From Aurantimonas manganoxydans SI85-9A1 (GTDB taxonomy: Bacteria; Pseudomonadota; Alphaproteobacteria; Rhizobiales; Rhizobiaceae): a stretch of DNA of 64,000 nucleotides. This document shows positions 50,799 to 59,612 of the stretch, piece by piece (position 1 is the first letter of the stretch; each line of letters starts with the position of its first letter). Under the pieces are notes generated by a model. The model saw nothing but the letters and a program-made list of their open reading frames with translations, did no database searches and was not told the origin of the DNA. The translations under genes were made by a program, and so were the position numbers. Location: the NCBI RefSeq assembly GCF_000153465.1, contig NZ_CH672387.1, positions 3,652,628-3,716,627 on the forward strand, written 5' to 3'.

Positions 50799-52384
50799 TG
50801 CAGCAGGGCGCAGGACGATCGGCGGACACGCTGCCGATCTGGTCCGGACGGCATGACGCCGCCCGGGTGACGAAAGACAACACGAACGATTGCGGGGCGG
50901 GCATGGCGAGCGGCGGCACAGGAACTGCGGACATCATGGAGCGGGTGAATGCCCGTCTGAAGGCGCAGCTTGGGCAGGACATCTTCGCCAGCTGGTTCCA
51001 GCGCATGAAGCTCGAGGCGCCGGGCAAGGGCGTCTGCCGCATCACCGTGCCGACCGCCTTCCTGCGCAGCTGGATCCAGTCGCACTATCATGAGCTCCTG
51101 ACCGAGATCTTCCGCGAGGAAGTGCCGGGCACCCTGCGCGTCGACATCGCCGTGCGCAGCGCCGTGCGCGGTGGCGGCGTGACCATCCGCCAGCCCCGTG
51201 TCGCCGAGCAGCCGGAGACCACCCGGACCAGGGCAGCGGCCCCGCGTCCCGCCGCGCAGATCGGCGAAAGCCGCGCCGCGCGCAGCGCCGCCCCGGCCGA
51301 AGCCCGGCAGATGTTCGATGCGGCGCCCGCCCCGACGCCGACCTTCGGCTCGCCGCTCGACCCGCGCTACGTCTTCGACACTCTCGTCGAGGGCAGTTCC
51401 AACCGCGTCGCCCTCGCCGCCGGCCGTGCCATCGCCGAGAACGGTCCCCAGTCGGTGCGCTTCAACCCGCTGTTCATCCACGCCGCCGTGGGGCTGGGCA
51501 AGACGCATCTGCTGCAGGCGATCGCCAACGCCGCGATTCGCCGCGAGGACAAGCCGCGCGTCGTCTATCTGACGGCGGAATATTTCATGTGGCGCTTCGC
51601 CACCGCGATCCGCGACAACCGCGCGCTCGACCTCAAGGAGACCCTGCGCGGCATCGACATCCTGATCATCGACGACACCCAGTTCCTGCAGGGCAAGTCG
51701 ATCCAGCAGGAGTTCTGCCATCTCCTCAACGCGCTGATCGATTCCGCCAAGCAGGTGATCTGCGCCGCAGATCGCCCGGCCATGGAGCTGGAATCACTGG
51801 ATCCGCGGGTCCGCTCGCGCTTGTCCAACGGCATCACGCTGGAACTGGCGGCGCCGGACTACGAGATGCGTCGCTCGATCATCCGCACCCGCGCCGCGGC
51901 CATGCGGGCCGAGGATCCCTCCTTCGACATGCCCGACGGCGTCATCGACACGATTGCCCAGCGCGTCGCCGGCTCCGGCCGCGACCTGGAAGGCGCCTTC
52001 AACCAGATCGCCTTTCGCCATTCGCTCGGCCAGCCGCTGTCGGCCGAGCATCTGGACGATCTCCTCAGCCAGCTCACCCGCGCCAACAGCGAGCGTCGGG
52101 TGCGTATCGAGGACATCCTCAAATTCGTCTCGCGCCACTACAATGTGACGCGCACGGATATCCTGTCGGCCCGGCGTACGCGGACCATCGTGCGGCCCCG
52201 CCAGATCGCCATGTATCTCGCCAAGACCATGACGCCCCGCTCGCTGCCGGAAATCGGCCGGCGCTTCGGCGGCCGCGACCACACGACGGTGCTCCATGCC
52301 GTTCGCAAGATTGAGGGCGAGCGGGCCAAGGACGACAAGCTGTCCGAGGAGCTCGACATCATCCGGCGTATGATCGAGGAGTAG
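50798..52384 (+). CDS. dnaA: Chromosomal replication initiator DnaA
   Basis: About 528 residues. Domain I (MERVNARLKAQLGQDIFASW ... WIQSHYHELL) is followed by a Pro/Ala-rich domain II. The AAA+ domain III has the P-loop in HAAVGLGKTHLL and Walker B in ILIIDDTQFLQGKSI. Domain IV ends with the DNA-binding signature LPEIGRRFGGRDHTTVLHAV. It binds DnaA boxes and opens the origin. ATG 50798 overlaps the rhodanese stop; a GTG at 50783 would add five residues, and a later ATG at 50903 would remove an unconserved Asp/Thr-rich N-terminus. Confidence 0.97.
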   Translation: MQQGAGRSADTLPIWSGRHDAARVTKDNTNDCGAGMASGGTGTADIMERVNARLKAQLGQDIFASWFQRMKLEAPGKGVCRITVPTAFLRSWIQSHYHELLTEIFREEVPGTLRVDIAVRSAVRGGGVTIRQPRVAEQPETTRTRAAAPRPAAQIGESRAARSAAPAEARQMFDAAPAPTPTFGSPLDPRYVFDTLVEGSSNRVALAAGRAIAENGPQSVRFNPLFIHAAVGLGKTHLLQAIANAAIRREDKPRVVYLTAEYFMWRFATAIRDNRALDLKETLRGIDILIIDDTQFLQGKSIQQEFCHLLNALIDSAKQVICAADRPAMELESLDPRVRSRLSNGITLELAAPDYEMRRSIIRTRAAAMRAEDPSFDMPDGVIDTIAQRVAGSGRDLEGAFNQIAFRHSLGQPLSAEHLDDLLSQLTRANSERRVRIEDILKFVSRHYNVTRTDILSARRTRTIVRPRQIAMYLAKTMTPRSLPEIGRRFGGRDHTTVLHAVRKIEGERAKDDKLSEELDIIRRMIEE

Positions 52385-52560
52385 GCCGCCCCGGCGCGGC
52401 GCCGTCAAGCGGCGCCGCCGGTCCGCGGGCCTCCCCGGCTCTGGCTCGCCCAGCCTCGCGCGGTCCGGCCTTTCCAAGCGGCCTCCAAATCTCTAAGACC
52501 ATCGGACCCCGGAACGGGTGCCGTCTCCTGCGGCGCCTGCCCGAACCAAACGGCTTCGTC

Positions 52561-53685
52561 ATGCGCATCATCATCGAACGTTCGAACCTCCTCAAGTCCC
52601 TGGCGCACGTTCATCGTGTCGTGGAACGCCGCAACACCATCCCGATCCTCTCCAACGTCCTGTTGAAGACGGAAGGCGAAGGCCTGCGGCTGAAGGCGAC
52701 CGATCTCGACCTGGAGATCACCGAGAGCGCACCGGCGACGGGCGAGCAGGAGGGCGCGACGACGGTGCCGGCGCATCTGCTCTACGACATCGTCCGCAAG
52801 CTGCCGGACGGGGCCGAGGTGAGCCTGGCCACCAATGCCGAGGGCACCCAGATGACGGTCTCGTCGGGCCGCTCGAACTTCCGGCTGCAGTGCCTGCCGG
52901 AATCGGACTTCCCCGACATCACCGCCGGCACCCTCAGCCATGCCTTCAAGCTCAAGGCCGCCGAACTCGGCCGGCTGATCGAGCGCACCCAGTTCGCCAT
53001 CTCCACCGAGGAGACGCGCTATTATCTGAACGGCATCTACCTGCACACGATCGAGGCCGACGGCGACCTGCAGCTGCGCGCCGTCGCCACCGACGGCCAC
53101 CGCCTGGCGCGGGCCGACCAGAAGGCTCCGGCCGGCTCGGAAGGCATGCCGGGCATCATCATTCCGCGCAAGACCGTGGGCGAGTTGCAGAAGCTCCTCG
53201 GCGACAGCAATGACGAGGCCGAAATCTCGGTCGAGCTGTCGGACGCCAAGATCCGCTTCACCATCGGCGCGGTGGTGATGACCTCCAAGCTGATCGACGG
53301 CACCTTCCCGGACTATCAGCGGGTCATTCCGCAGAACAACGACAAGGCGCTGACGCTGGACCGGCAGACCTTCTCGGCGGCCGTCGACCGCGTCTCCACC
53401 ATCTCGTCGGAACGCGGCCGGGCGGTGAAGCTCGCCGTCGCCGATTCGCAGCTGGTGCTGACCGTCAACTCGCCGGATTCGGGCACGGCCACCGAGGAAC
53501 TGGCCGTCGGCTACGATTCGGACGAGATCGAGATCGGCTTCAACGCCAAGTATCTCCTCGACATCACCAACCAGCTGTCGGGCGACGAGACCGTCTTCAT
53601 GCTCGCCGATCCCGGTTCCCCGACCCTCATCAAGGACGGCGGCGACGACGCGACGCTCTACGTCCTGATGCCGATGCGGGTCTGA
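52561..53685 (+). CDS. dnaN: DNA polymerase III sliding clamp (beta subunit)
   Basis: A 374-residue clamp of three repeated domains (about 1-120, 130-250, 255-374), ending in the conserved PMRV-like LYVLMPMRV. The loader/partner pocket residues GHRLARA and the C-terminal MPMR motif are present. It tethers polymerase III to DNA. The start at 52561 has no strong ribosome-binding site. It lies 176 bases after dnaA, in the standard dnaA-dnaN-recF order. Confidence 0.97.
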   Translation: MRIIIERSNLLKSLAHVHRVVERRNTIPILSNVLLKTEGEGLRLKATDLDLEITESAPATGEQEGATTVPAHLLYDIVRKLPDGAEVSLATNAEGTQMTVSSGRSNFRLQCLPESDFPDITAGTLSHAFKLKAAELGRLIERTQFAISTEETRYYLNGIYLHTIEADGDLQLRAVATDGHRLARADQKAPAGSEGMPGIIIPRKTVGELQKLLGDSNDEAEISVELSDAKIRFTIGAVVMTSKLIDGTFPDYQRVIPQNNDKALTLDRQTFSAAVDRVSTISSERGRAVKLAVADSQLVLTVNSPDSGTATEELAVGYDSDEIEIGFNAKYLLDITNQLSGDETVFMLADPGSPTLIKDGGDDATLYVLMPMRV

Positions 53686-53699
53686 CCGCCGCAACGCGC

Positions 53700-54923
53700 T
53701 TGGACCAGAGCCCGGACGCCGCCGTTTTCCCCTCCACCGACAGCCGGACGCCGCCCGCGGTGCGGCTCGACGAACTGCGTCTGGCCGATTTCCGCAATTA
53801 CGAGACGCTGTCGCTGCGCTTCACCCGCGGCTTCGTCGTCTTCGTCGGCGACAATGGCGCCGGCAAGACCAATCTTCTCGAAGCCATCTCGCTCCTGACG
53901 CCTGGCCGGGGCCTTCGCCGCGCGCCCTATCAGGACGTCGCGCGCAAGGGCGGCAGCGGCGGCTTTTCGGTGCGTGCCAACGCCGCCTCCCTCGGGGTCG
54001 AGACCATCATCGCCACCAAGATGATGCCCGACCCGGCAGGCGCGGCGGCGCGCAGCGTGCGGATCGACGAGACGGCGGCGAAATCGGCCGACGAACTGCT
54101 CGATCTCCTGCGCATCCTGTGGCTGACGCCGGCCATGGACGGGCTCTTCACCGGACCGGCCGGCGACCGGCGCCGCTTCCTCGACCGCATGGTGCTGGCC
54201 GTCGATCCGACCCATGGCCGCCGGGCCGCCGATTACGAGCGCGCCGTGCGCTCGCGCAACCGCCTCCTCGCCGACAACCGGCTGGACGATTCCTGGCTGT
54301 CGGGCATCGAGGCGCAGATGGCCGAGCTCGGCATCGCCATGGCGCTCGCCCGCTCCGAACTCGTCGGCATGCTGGCCGGCATGATCGCCCGGACCGGCGC
54401 CGGTTCGCCCTTTCCCAGCGCCGGGCTCGAGCTGACATCGGGCTATGACGGCCTCGACCTCGCCCGTCCCTCCGCGGATGTCGAGGACGAGGCGCGCATG
54501 CGGCTGCGGTCGGCGCGCTATGGCGACCGGGCCGCCGGCCGCACGCTGGAGGGCGCCCACCGGGCGGAGCTCTCCGTCACCCATCTCGCCAAGGCGATGC
54601 CGGCGGCGCTGTCCTCCACCGGCGAGCAGAAGGCGCTGCTGATCGGCCTCGTCCTCGCCCATGCCCGGCTGGTCGCCGCCATGTCGTCGCTGCCGCCGCT
54701 GCTGCTCCTCGACGAGATCGCCGCGCATCTCGATCCGGGCCGGCGCGCCGCCCTGTTCGACCTGATCGCCGAGCTCGGCGTGCAGGCCTTCATGACCGGC
54801 ACCGACGCCAGCCTGTTTGCAGCCCTGGGCGATCGGGCCCAGATCATGGAGGTGTCGGGCGGCACGGTCCGCCCGGCCGATCCCGCACGCATCGAAGGCG
54901 CATCACCGGAGACGTCGCCATGA
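53700..54923 (+). CDS. recF: DNA replication and repair protein RecF, probable TTG start
   Basis: About 407 residues of an SMC-like ATPase that loads RecA at gaps together with RecOR. Walker A is VGDNGAGKTNLLEAI, the signature is LSSTGEQKALLIGL and Walker B LLLLDEIAAHLDPGRR. TTG 53700, 14 bases after dnaN, gives a 20-residue Pro/Asp-rich leader before the conserved VRLDELRLADFRNY; a GTG at the start of that motif is an alternative, and no ATG is available before Walker A. It overlaps moeB by four bases. Confidence 0.93.
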   Translation: MDQSPDAAVFPSTDSRTPPAVRLDELRLADFRNYETLSLRFTRGFVVFVGDNGAGKTNLLEAISLLTPGRGLRRAPYQDVARKGGSGGFSVRANAASLGVETIIATKMMPDPAGAAARSVRIDETAAKSADELLDLLRILWLTPAMDGLFTGPAGDRRRFLDRMVLAVDPTHGRRAADYERAVRSRNRLLADNRLDDSWLSGIEAQMAELGIAMALARSELVGMLAGMIARTGAGSPFPSAGLELTSGYDGLDLARPSADVEDEARMRLRSARYGDRAAGRTLEGAHRAELSVTHLAKAMPAALSSTGEQKALLIGLVLAHARLVAAMSSLPPLLLLDEIAAHLDPGRRAALFDLIAELGVQAFMTGTDASLFAALGDRAQIMEVSGGTVRPADPARIEGASPETSP

Positions 54924-55684
54924 GCCAGGCTCCCCTCGCCCCCGACGAGCTGGAACGCTACGCCCGCCACATCGTCCTGCCGGAAGTCGGCGGCGCCGGG
55001 CAGCAAGCGCTGAAGCGCGCCAGGGTGCTGGTGATCGGCGCCGGCGGGCTCGGCTCGCCGATCATCCTCTATCTCGCGGCCGCGGGTGTCGGCACCATCG
55101 GCATTGCCGACGACGACATCGTCTCCCTCTCCAACCTGCAGCGGCAGGTCCTGCACGGCACCGCCGATGTCGGCCGCTCCAAACTCGACAGCGCGGCGGA
55201 CGCCGTGGCAGGCATCAATCCGCATGTCACGGTGGTGCCCCACGCGCTGCGCCTCGACATGGCGACCGGCACGGCGATCGTCGCCGGCTACGACCTCGTC
55301 ATCGACGGGTCGGACAATTTCGCCACGCGCTACGCCATGGCCGATCTCTGCGAAGCCGCCGAAACCCCGCTCGTCACGGCGGCGGTGAACCGCTTCTCCG
55401 GGTCGCTGACCGTGCTGAAGCCGTATGCGACCGGCGCCGACGGCCGCCGCAATCCCGGCTATCGCGATCTCTTCCCCGAGGCCCCGCCGGCCGGCATGGT
55501 GCCGTCGTGTGCGGAGGCTGGCATTCTGGGCGCCACCACCGGCGTCCTCGGCACCCTCGCCGCCTCGGAAGCGATCAAGCTGATCTGCGGCATGGGCGAG
55601 CCGCTCGTCGGTCGCTTCCTGATGGTCGATCTCCTGACCATGCGGATCGAGGAAATCCGCTACCGCCGGCCGAAGACCGGCTGA
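54920..55684 (+). CDS. HesA/MoeB/ThiF-family adenylyltransferase
   Basis: A 254-residue E1-like enzyme that adenylates the C-terminal Gly-Gly of a small sulfur carrier (MoaD or ThiS type). Nucleotide-binding motif GAGGLGSPIILYLAAAGVG, IADDDIVSLSNLQRQ with the conserved Arg, and VIDGSDNFATRY are present. The CxxC zinc pairs of E. coli MoeB are not visible, while SCAEAGILGATTG is. It is coupled to recF (ATGA), an order seen in many Hyphomicrobiales. MoeB-type proteins often pair with rhodanese domains, and a rhodanese gene starts this same cluster. Confidence 0.9.
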   Translation: MSQAPLAPDELERYARHIVLPEVGGAGQQALKRARVLVIGAGGLGSPIILYLAAAGVGTIGIADDDIVSLSNLQRQVLHGTADVGRSKLDSAADAVAGINPHVTVVPHALRLDMATGTAIVAGYDLVIDGSDNFATRYAMADLCEAAETPLVTAAVNRFSGSLTVLKPYATGADGRRNPGYRDLFPEAPPAGMVPSCAEAGILGATTGVLGTLAASEAIKLICGMGEPLVGRFLMVDLLTMRIEEIRYRRPKTG

Positions 55685-55705
55685 GCCTGGCGGTCCCCGG
55701 CGGCC

Positions 55706-57100
55706 TCAGGCCGGTTGCACCGGGCGCTCGGCCGTTGCCGGCTCGGCCACCGCATCGTCTCCTTCCGGGATCACCAGCGACAGGATGATCGCCGACAGAC
55801 CGCTCAGCGTGATCGGCGTCGCGAAGACCTGGCGGATGAAGTCCGGCAGGTGCTGCGTGGCGTCCGGCACCAGCGTCACGCCGAGGCCGAGGCCGAAGGA
55901 CACGGCCATGATGTAGGCCTTGCGCCGGTCGATCGGCTCGGAGGCGAGGATGCGGATGCCGGCCACTGCGATGGTGCCGAACAGGACCAGCGTCGCGCCG
56001 CCCAGCACCGGTTTCGGCACCAGCAGGAAAGCGTTGCCGATCACCGGAAAGAACCCCAGGACAATCAGGATCACGGCGATGATCATGCCGACATGTCGGC
56101 TGGCGACGCCGGTCATCTGGATGACGCCGTTGTTCTGGGAGAAGGTCGTGTTGGGAAAGGTGTTGAACACCGCCGCAAGGCCGGAATTGACGCCGTCGGC
56201 CAGAATGCCGCCCTTGATCCGCGCCATGTAGAGATCGCCGCGCACCGGCTCGCCGGCGATGATCGAATTGGCGGTCAGATCGCCCGTCGTCTCGATGGCG
56301 GTGATCAGATAGATGAAGGCGATCGGCAGGAACAGCGCCAGATCGAAGTCGATGCCGTAGCGAAACGGGATCGGCAGGGCGATCAGCGGCCCGCTGCCGG
56401 CGCTGGAGAAATCCACCTTGCCCAGCAGCGCTGCGACCACGAAGCCGATGACGAGCCCGGCCATGATCGCCGAGATCCGCACCGTCTGATTGCGCTGGAA
56501 GGTCAGGGCGAGGATCGCCGCGACGACGATGAAGCCGAGCAGCAGATTGACCGGCTCGCCCAGCGCGTCGCCGGCCGTCGCACCGCCGGCAAAGTCGGTG
56601 AAGCCGACCTTGACCAGGCTGAGGCCGATGATGGTGATGACGATGCCGGTCACCGTCGGGGTGATGATGCGCCGCAGCCGGCCGACGAACCGGCTGAGGC
56701 CGATCTCCACGAGGCAGCCGACGAGGCACAGGCCGAAGATCATCGCCAGAATGTCTTCCGGCGTGCCGCCCCGCCCCTTCACCGCGAAGCCGGCCGCCAG
56801 GATCGCGCCGACGAAGGCGAAGCTGGTGCCCTGCACCGACAGCAGTCCCGAGCCGACCGGTCCGAAGCGGCGGCACTGGATGAAGGTGGCGACGCCCGAC
56901 ACGAACAGCGACATGGCGACGAGATAGGGAATGTGCTCGCCCAGCCCCAGCACGCCGCCGATGATCAGCGCCGGCGTGACGATGCCGACGATGGAGGCGA
57001 GGATATGCTGGATGGCGGCGAGAATGGCCGGGCCTGGCGGCGGGCGGTCCTCCAGCCGGTAGATCATGCCTGAAAGAGGGGCTGCCGTTTTCTGCGTCAT
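55706..57100 (-). CDS. NCS2-family xanthine/uracil permease
   Basis: A 464-residue membrane protein with about 12-14 helices of the nucleobase-cation symporter-2 family. The signature QNNGVIQMTGVASRHVG and the helix-8/10 residues in IETTGDLTANSII fit purine (xanthine or urate) transporters of the UraA/YgfO superfamily. ATG 57100 is preferred; an upstream ATG at 57187 adds 29 residues without a helix. It is convergent with moeB, 21 bases apart, and no purine-catabolism gene adjoins it. Confidence 0.9.
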   Translation of the reverse strand: MTQKTAAPLSGMIYRLEDRPPPGPAILAAIQHILASIVGIVTPALIIGGVLGLGEHIPYLVAMSLFVSGVATFIQCRRFGPVGSGLLSVQGTSFAFVGAILAAGFAVKGRGGTPEDILAMIFGLCLVGCLVEIGLSRFVGRLRRIITPTVTGIVITIIGLSLVKVGFTDFAGGATAGDALGEPVNLLLGFIVVAAILALTFQRNQTVRISAIMAGLVIGFVVAALLGKVDFSSAGSGPLIALPIPFRYGIDFDLALFLPIAFIYLITAIETTGDLTANSIIAGEPVRGDLYMARIKGGILADGVNSGLAAVFNTFPNTTFSQNNGVIQMTGVASRHVGMIIAVILIVLGFFPVIGNAFLLVPKPVLGGATLVLFGTIAVAGIRILASEPIDRRKAYIMAVSFGLGLGVTLVPDATQHLPDFIRQVFATPITLSGLSAIILSLVIPEGDDAVAEPATAERPVQPA

Positions 57101-57214
57101 CGCGCTGCTCCGGTCATCATTCCCCTGTCTCCCGCCTGCGTCCCGAGGGGCATGGGGAAACCGAAGCAGGAAGCATGCCACGGGCACGGCGCAAGGCCCA
57201 TGGCCATCACGCAG

Positions 57215-57247
57215 AAAGGGCGGCGCCCGTCACGGACACCGCCCTTT
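57215..57247. terminator. Terminator downstream of the DUF1328 gene
   Basis: AAAGGGCGG (57215-57223) pairs with CCGCCCTTT (57239-57247), about 40 bases past the DUF1328 stop on the minus strand. T-rich bases follow in each direction, but the runs are short. Confidence 0.6.
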
Positions 57248-57285
57248 CAGATGGATGGATGCCGGCGCCTTGTGGCGCAGCAGGT

Positions 57286-57456
57286 CTAGATCGAGCGCCG
57301 ACGGAAGCCGCCGAAGATCAGCGACAGGACGAAGAGCACGATTGCGACGAAGAAGATGATCTTCGCGATGCCCATCGCGGTGCCGGCGATGCCGCCGAAG
57401 CCCAGAACGGCGGCGATCAGCGCGATGATGAGAAACGTAACGGCCCAACCCAGCAT
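57286..57456 (-). CDS. DUF1328 small membrane protein (YtjA family)
   Basis: A 56-residue protein from ATG 57456, which follows AAAGGAG. Two hydrophobic helices (about 3-20 and 29-48) are separated by [12 protein letters not shown], and the protein ends in FRRRSI. This is the standard DUF1328/YtjA pattern ([20 protein letters not shown]). The function is unknown; in enterobacteria the family is stress-induced. It stands alone between the permease and monooxygenase genes. Confidence 0.88.
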   Translation of the reverse strand: MLGWAVTFLIIALIAAVLGFGGIAGTAMGIAKIIFFVAIVLFVLSLIFGGFRRRSI

Positions 57457-57588
57457 GGCTGGCACTCCTTTGATGTTTGCCTGGCTTACAAACGCGCATC
57501 TGCCGAAAAGGTTCGATGCGTCGCCGCCGCCACCAAGGGAGGGTTAAGCGTTCCTTCTGTTGGTCACGTCCCGCGCGTCGGGCTGCGG

Positions 57589-59415
57589 TCAGCGACCGAG
57601 ATGGTGCACCTCCTGCAGCCCGTAGACCGGCGTCGGGATGCCTTCCTTCCGGGCCTTGATCTGCAGCGCCAGATACAGCGAATAGTGCCGCGACTGGTGC
57701 AGATTGCCGCCGTGGAACCAGAGGTTGTCCACCCGGGTCGGCTTCCACATGTTGCGCTGCTCGCCCTCCCAGGGCCCCGGGTCCTTGGGCGTGTCTGAGC
57801 CCAGGCCCCAGACCTTGCCGACCTTGTCGGCCACCTCCTGGCTGATCAGGTCGGCGGCCCAGCCGTTCATCGAGCCGTAGCCGGTGGCATAGACGATGAG
57901 GTCGGCCGGCAGCTCGGTGCCGTCGTCGAGCTTCACGCCGGTCTCGGTGATCTCCTCCACCTGCCCGGCCTTCAGCTTGATCTTGCCGTCGATGATCAGC
58001 TGCGAGGCGCCGACATCGATGTAATAGCCCGAACCGCGGCGCAGATATTTCATGAACAGGCCGGATTCGTCGGCGCCGAAATCGAGCTGGAACCCGGCCT
58101 TCTCCAGGTCGCGGTAGAAGTCGGCATCGACCTCGCGGATCTTGTCGTAGATGGGGATCTGGAATTCGTGCAGGATCCGGTAGGGCAGCGAGGCGAAGAT
58201 CATGTCCGCCTTGTGGGTGGTGATGCCGCTGGCCACCGCCTGTTCGGAATAGAGCGCCCCCAGGCCATGCTCCATCAGCGGGTCGGAGCGCACGATATGG
58301 GTGGTCGAGCGCTGCACCATGGTGACGTCGGCGCCGGCCTCCCACAGGGCGGCACAGATGTCGTGGGCCGAATTGTTGGAGCCGATGACGACGACCTTGC
58401 GGTCCTTGTAGGCGTCCGGGCCCGGATGCTGCGAGGAATGCTGCTGCTCGCCGCGAAACCGCTCCATGCCCTTGAACTTCGGCATGTTCGCCTTGCCCGA
58501 CATGCCGGTCGCCATGATCAGCTGCCTGGGCCGCAGCGTCACTTCCTCGCCGTCGCGGTCGACGACCACTTCCCACTCCCCCTTCGCCGCATCGTAGCGA
58601 GCGCTCTTGGCCGTGGTCTTCGCCCAGTAATTGAGCTCCATGACCTTGGTGTACATTTCCAGCCAGTCGCCGATCTTGTCCTTGGGCGCGAAGACCGGCC
58701 AGTTCTTCGGAAAGTCGATGTAGGGCAGGTGGTCGTACCAGACTGGATCGTGGAGGCAGAGCGACTTGTAGCGCTTGCGCCAGCTGTCGCCGGGCCGGTC
58801 GTTCTTCTCGATGATGATGGTCGGCACGCCGAGCTGGCGCAGCCGCGCGCCCAGCGCGATGCCGCCCTGGCCGCCGCCGACGATCAGCGCATAGGGCTGG
58901 GTCTCGTAGCCCAGCGTGCGTGCTTCCTCCTCGCGCTTTTCCAGCCAGCTCTTGCGGTTCTTCGCCGCCCCGTGCTCGGCGCCGGCCGGGCGGCGCTCGT
59001 GGGACGGTTCCTCGAAGCCCTTCAGCTCGGTCATCGCGGTCAGCAGCGTCCAGGCCTTGCCGTCCTTCAGCCGCAAGACGCCCTCGCCGCGAGCGAACTC
59101 GGTCTCGAAGACGAACCAGGCGGTGGTGACGCCACCGTCCTCGGCCGGTTCCTCCGACAGGGTGAAGCCGCGCGGACCGGTGGCACCCAGCTGCGCGGCC
59201 AGCATGTCGCGCACGCCCGCCGGCCCCTCCACCGTCTTGATGTTCCAGGTGAAGGTGACGAGGTCGCGCCAGAAGCTGGTTTCGGCGAACAGCTCGGCGG
59301 CGGCGTCGATGGCGCCGGCCGACAGGGCCGTCTCGAAAGCCGACAGCCAGCCGTCGGCGGCGGCACGAGCAGCGCTCGGCTCGGCCGCCACCTGCCGTTC
59401 GATGGTCTCGCTCAT
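57589..59415 (-). CDS. FAD-dependent monooxygenase with an N-terminal NTF2-like domain
   Basis: A 608-residue protein. Residues 1-130 form an NTF2/SnoaL-like domain (AAAELFAETSFWRDLVTFTW). The remainder is a flavin-containing monooxygenase of the Baeyer-Villiger/FMO group, with FAD motif GGGQGGIALGARLRQLG, the NADPH motif GSNNSAHDICAALWEAG, and the ATGYGSMNG segment. Fusions of this kind are usually annotated as NAD(P)-binding FMO-type oxidoreductases. The substrate is unknown. ATG 59415 follows GGGGAGGAACC. The next gene upstream on the same strand (59613-60614) is a 2-hydroxyacid dehydrogenase. Confidence 0.9.
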   Translation of the reverse strand: MSETIERQVAAEPSAARAAADGWLSAFETALSAGAIDAAAELFAETSFWRDLVTFTWNIKTVEGPAGVRDMLAAQLGATGPRGFTLSEEPAEDGGVTTAWFVFETEFARGEGVLRLKDGKAWTLLTAMTELKGFEEPSHERRPAGAEHGAAKNRKSWLEKREEEARTLGYETQPYALIVGGGQGGIALGARLRQLGVPTIIIEKNDRPGDSWRKRYKSLCLHDPVWYDHLPYIDFPKNWPVFAPKDKIGDWLEMYTKVMELNYWAKTTAKSARYDAAKGEWEVVVDRDGEEVTLRPRQLIMATGMSGKANMPKFKGMERFRGEQQHSSQHPGPDAYKDRKVVVIGSNNSAHDICAALWEAGADVTMVQRSTTHIVRSDPLMEHGLGALYSEQAVASGITTHKADMIFASLPYRILHEFQIPIYDKIREVDADFYRDLEKAGFQLDFGADESGLFMKYLRRGSGYYIDVGASQLIIDGKIKLKAGQVEEITETGVKLDDGTELPADLIVYATGYGSMNGWAADLISQEVADKVGKVWGLGSDTPKDPGPWEGEQRNMWKPTRVDNLWFHGGNLHQSRHYSLYLALQIKARKEGIPTPVYGLQEVHHLGR

Positions 59416-59612
59416 GGTTCCTCCCCTTGCGCGGTGCTCGAGGAGAGGATTGCCGCGCGACCGCAGCTTGTCCATCATGCGGCTGCGAAACGCAGGCGCA
59501 GCAAAAGCAGCCGATCCCCATCCGCTTTCGCGCTCCCCATATCACCGGGACATGGAAGCGATCGCGGCTCTGTCTTACGAAGGACGACCGTGCGCGATGC
59601 GGCCGGTTGCCG

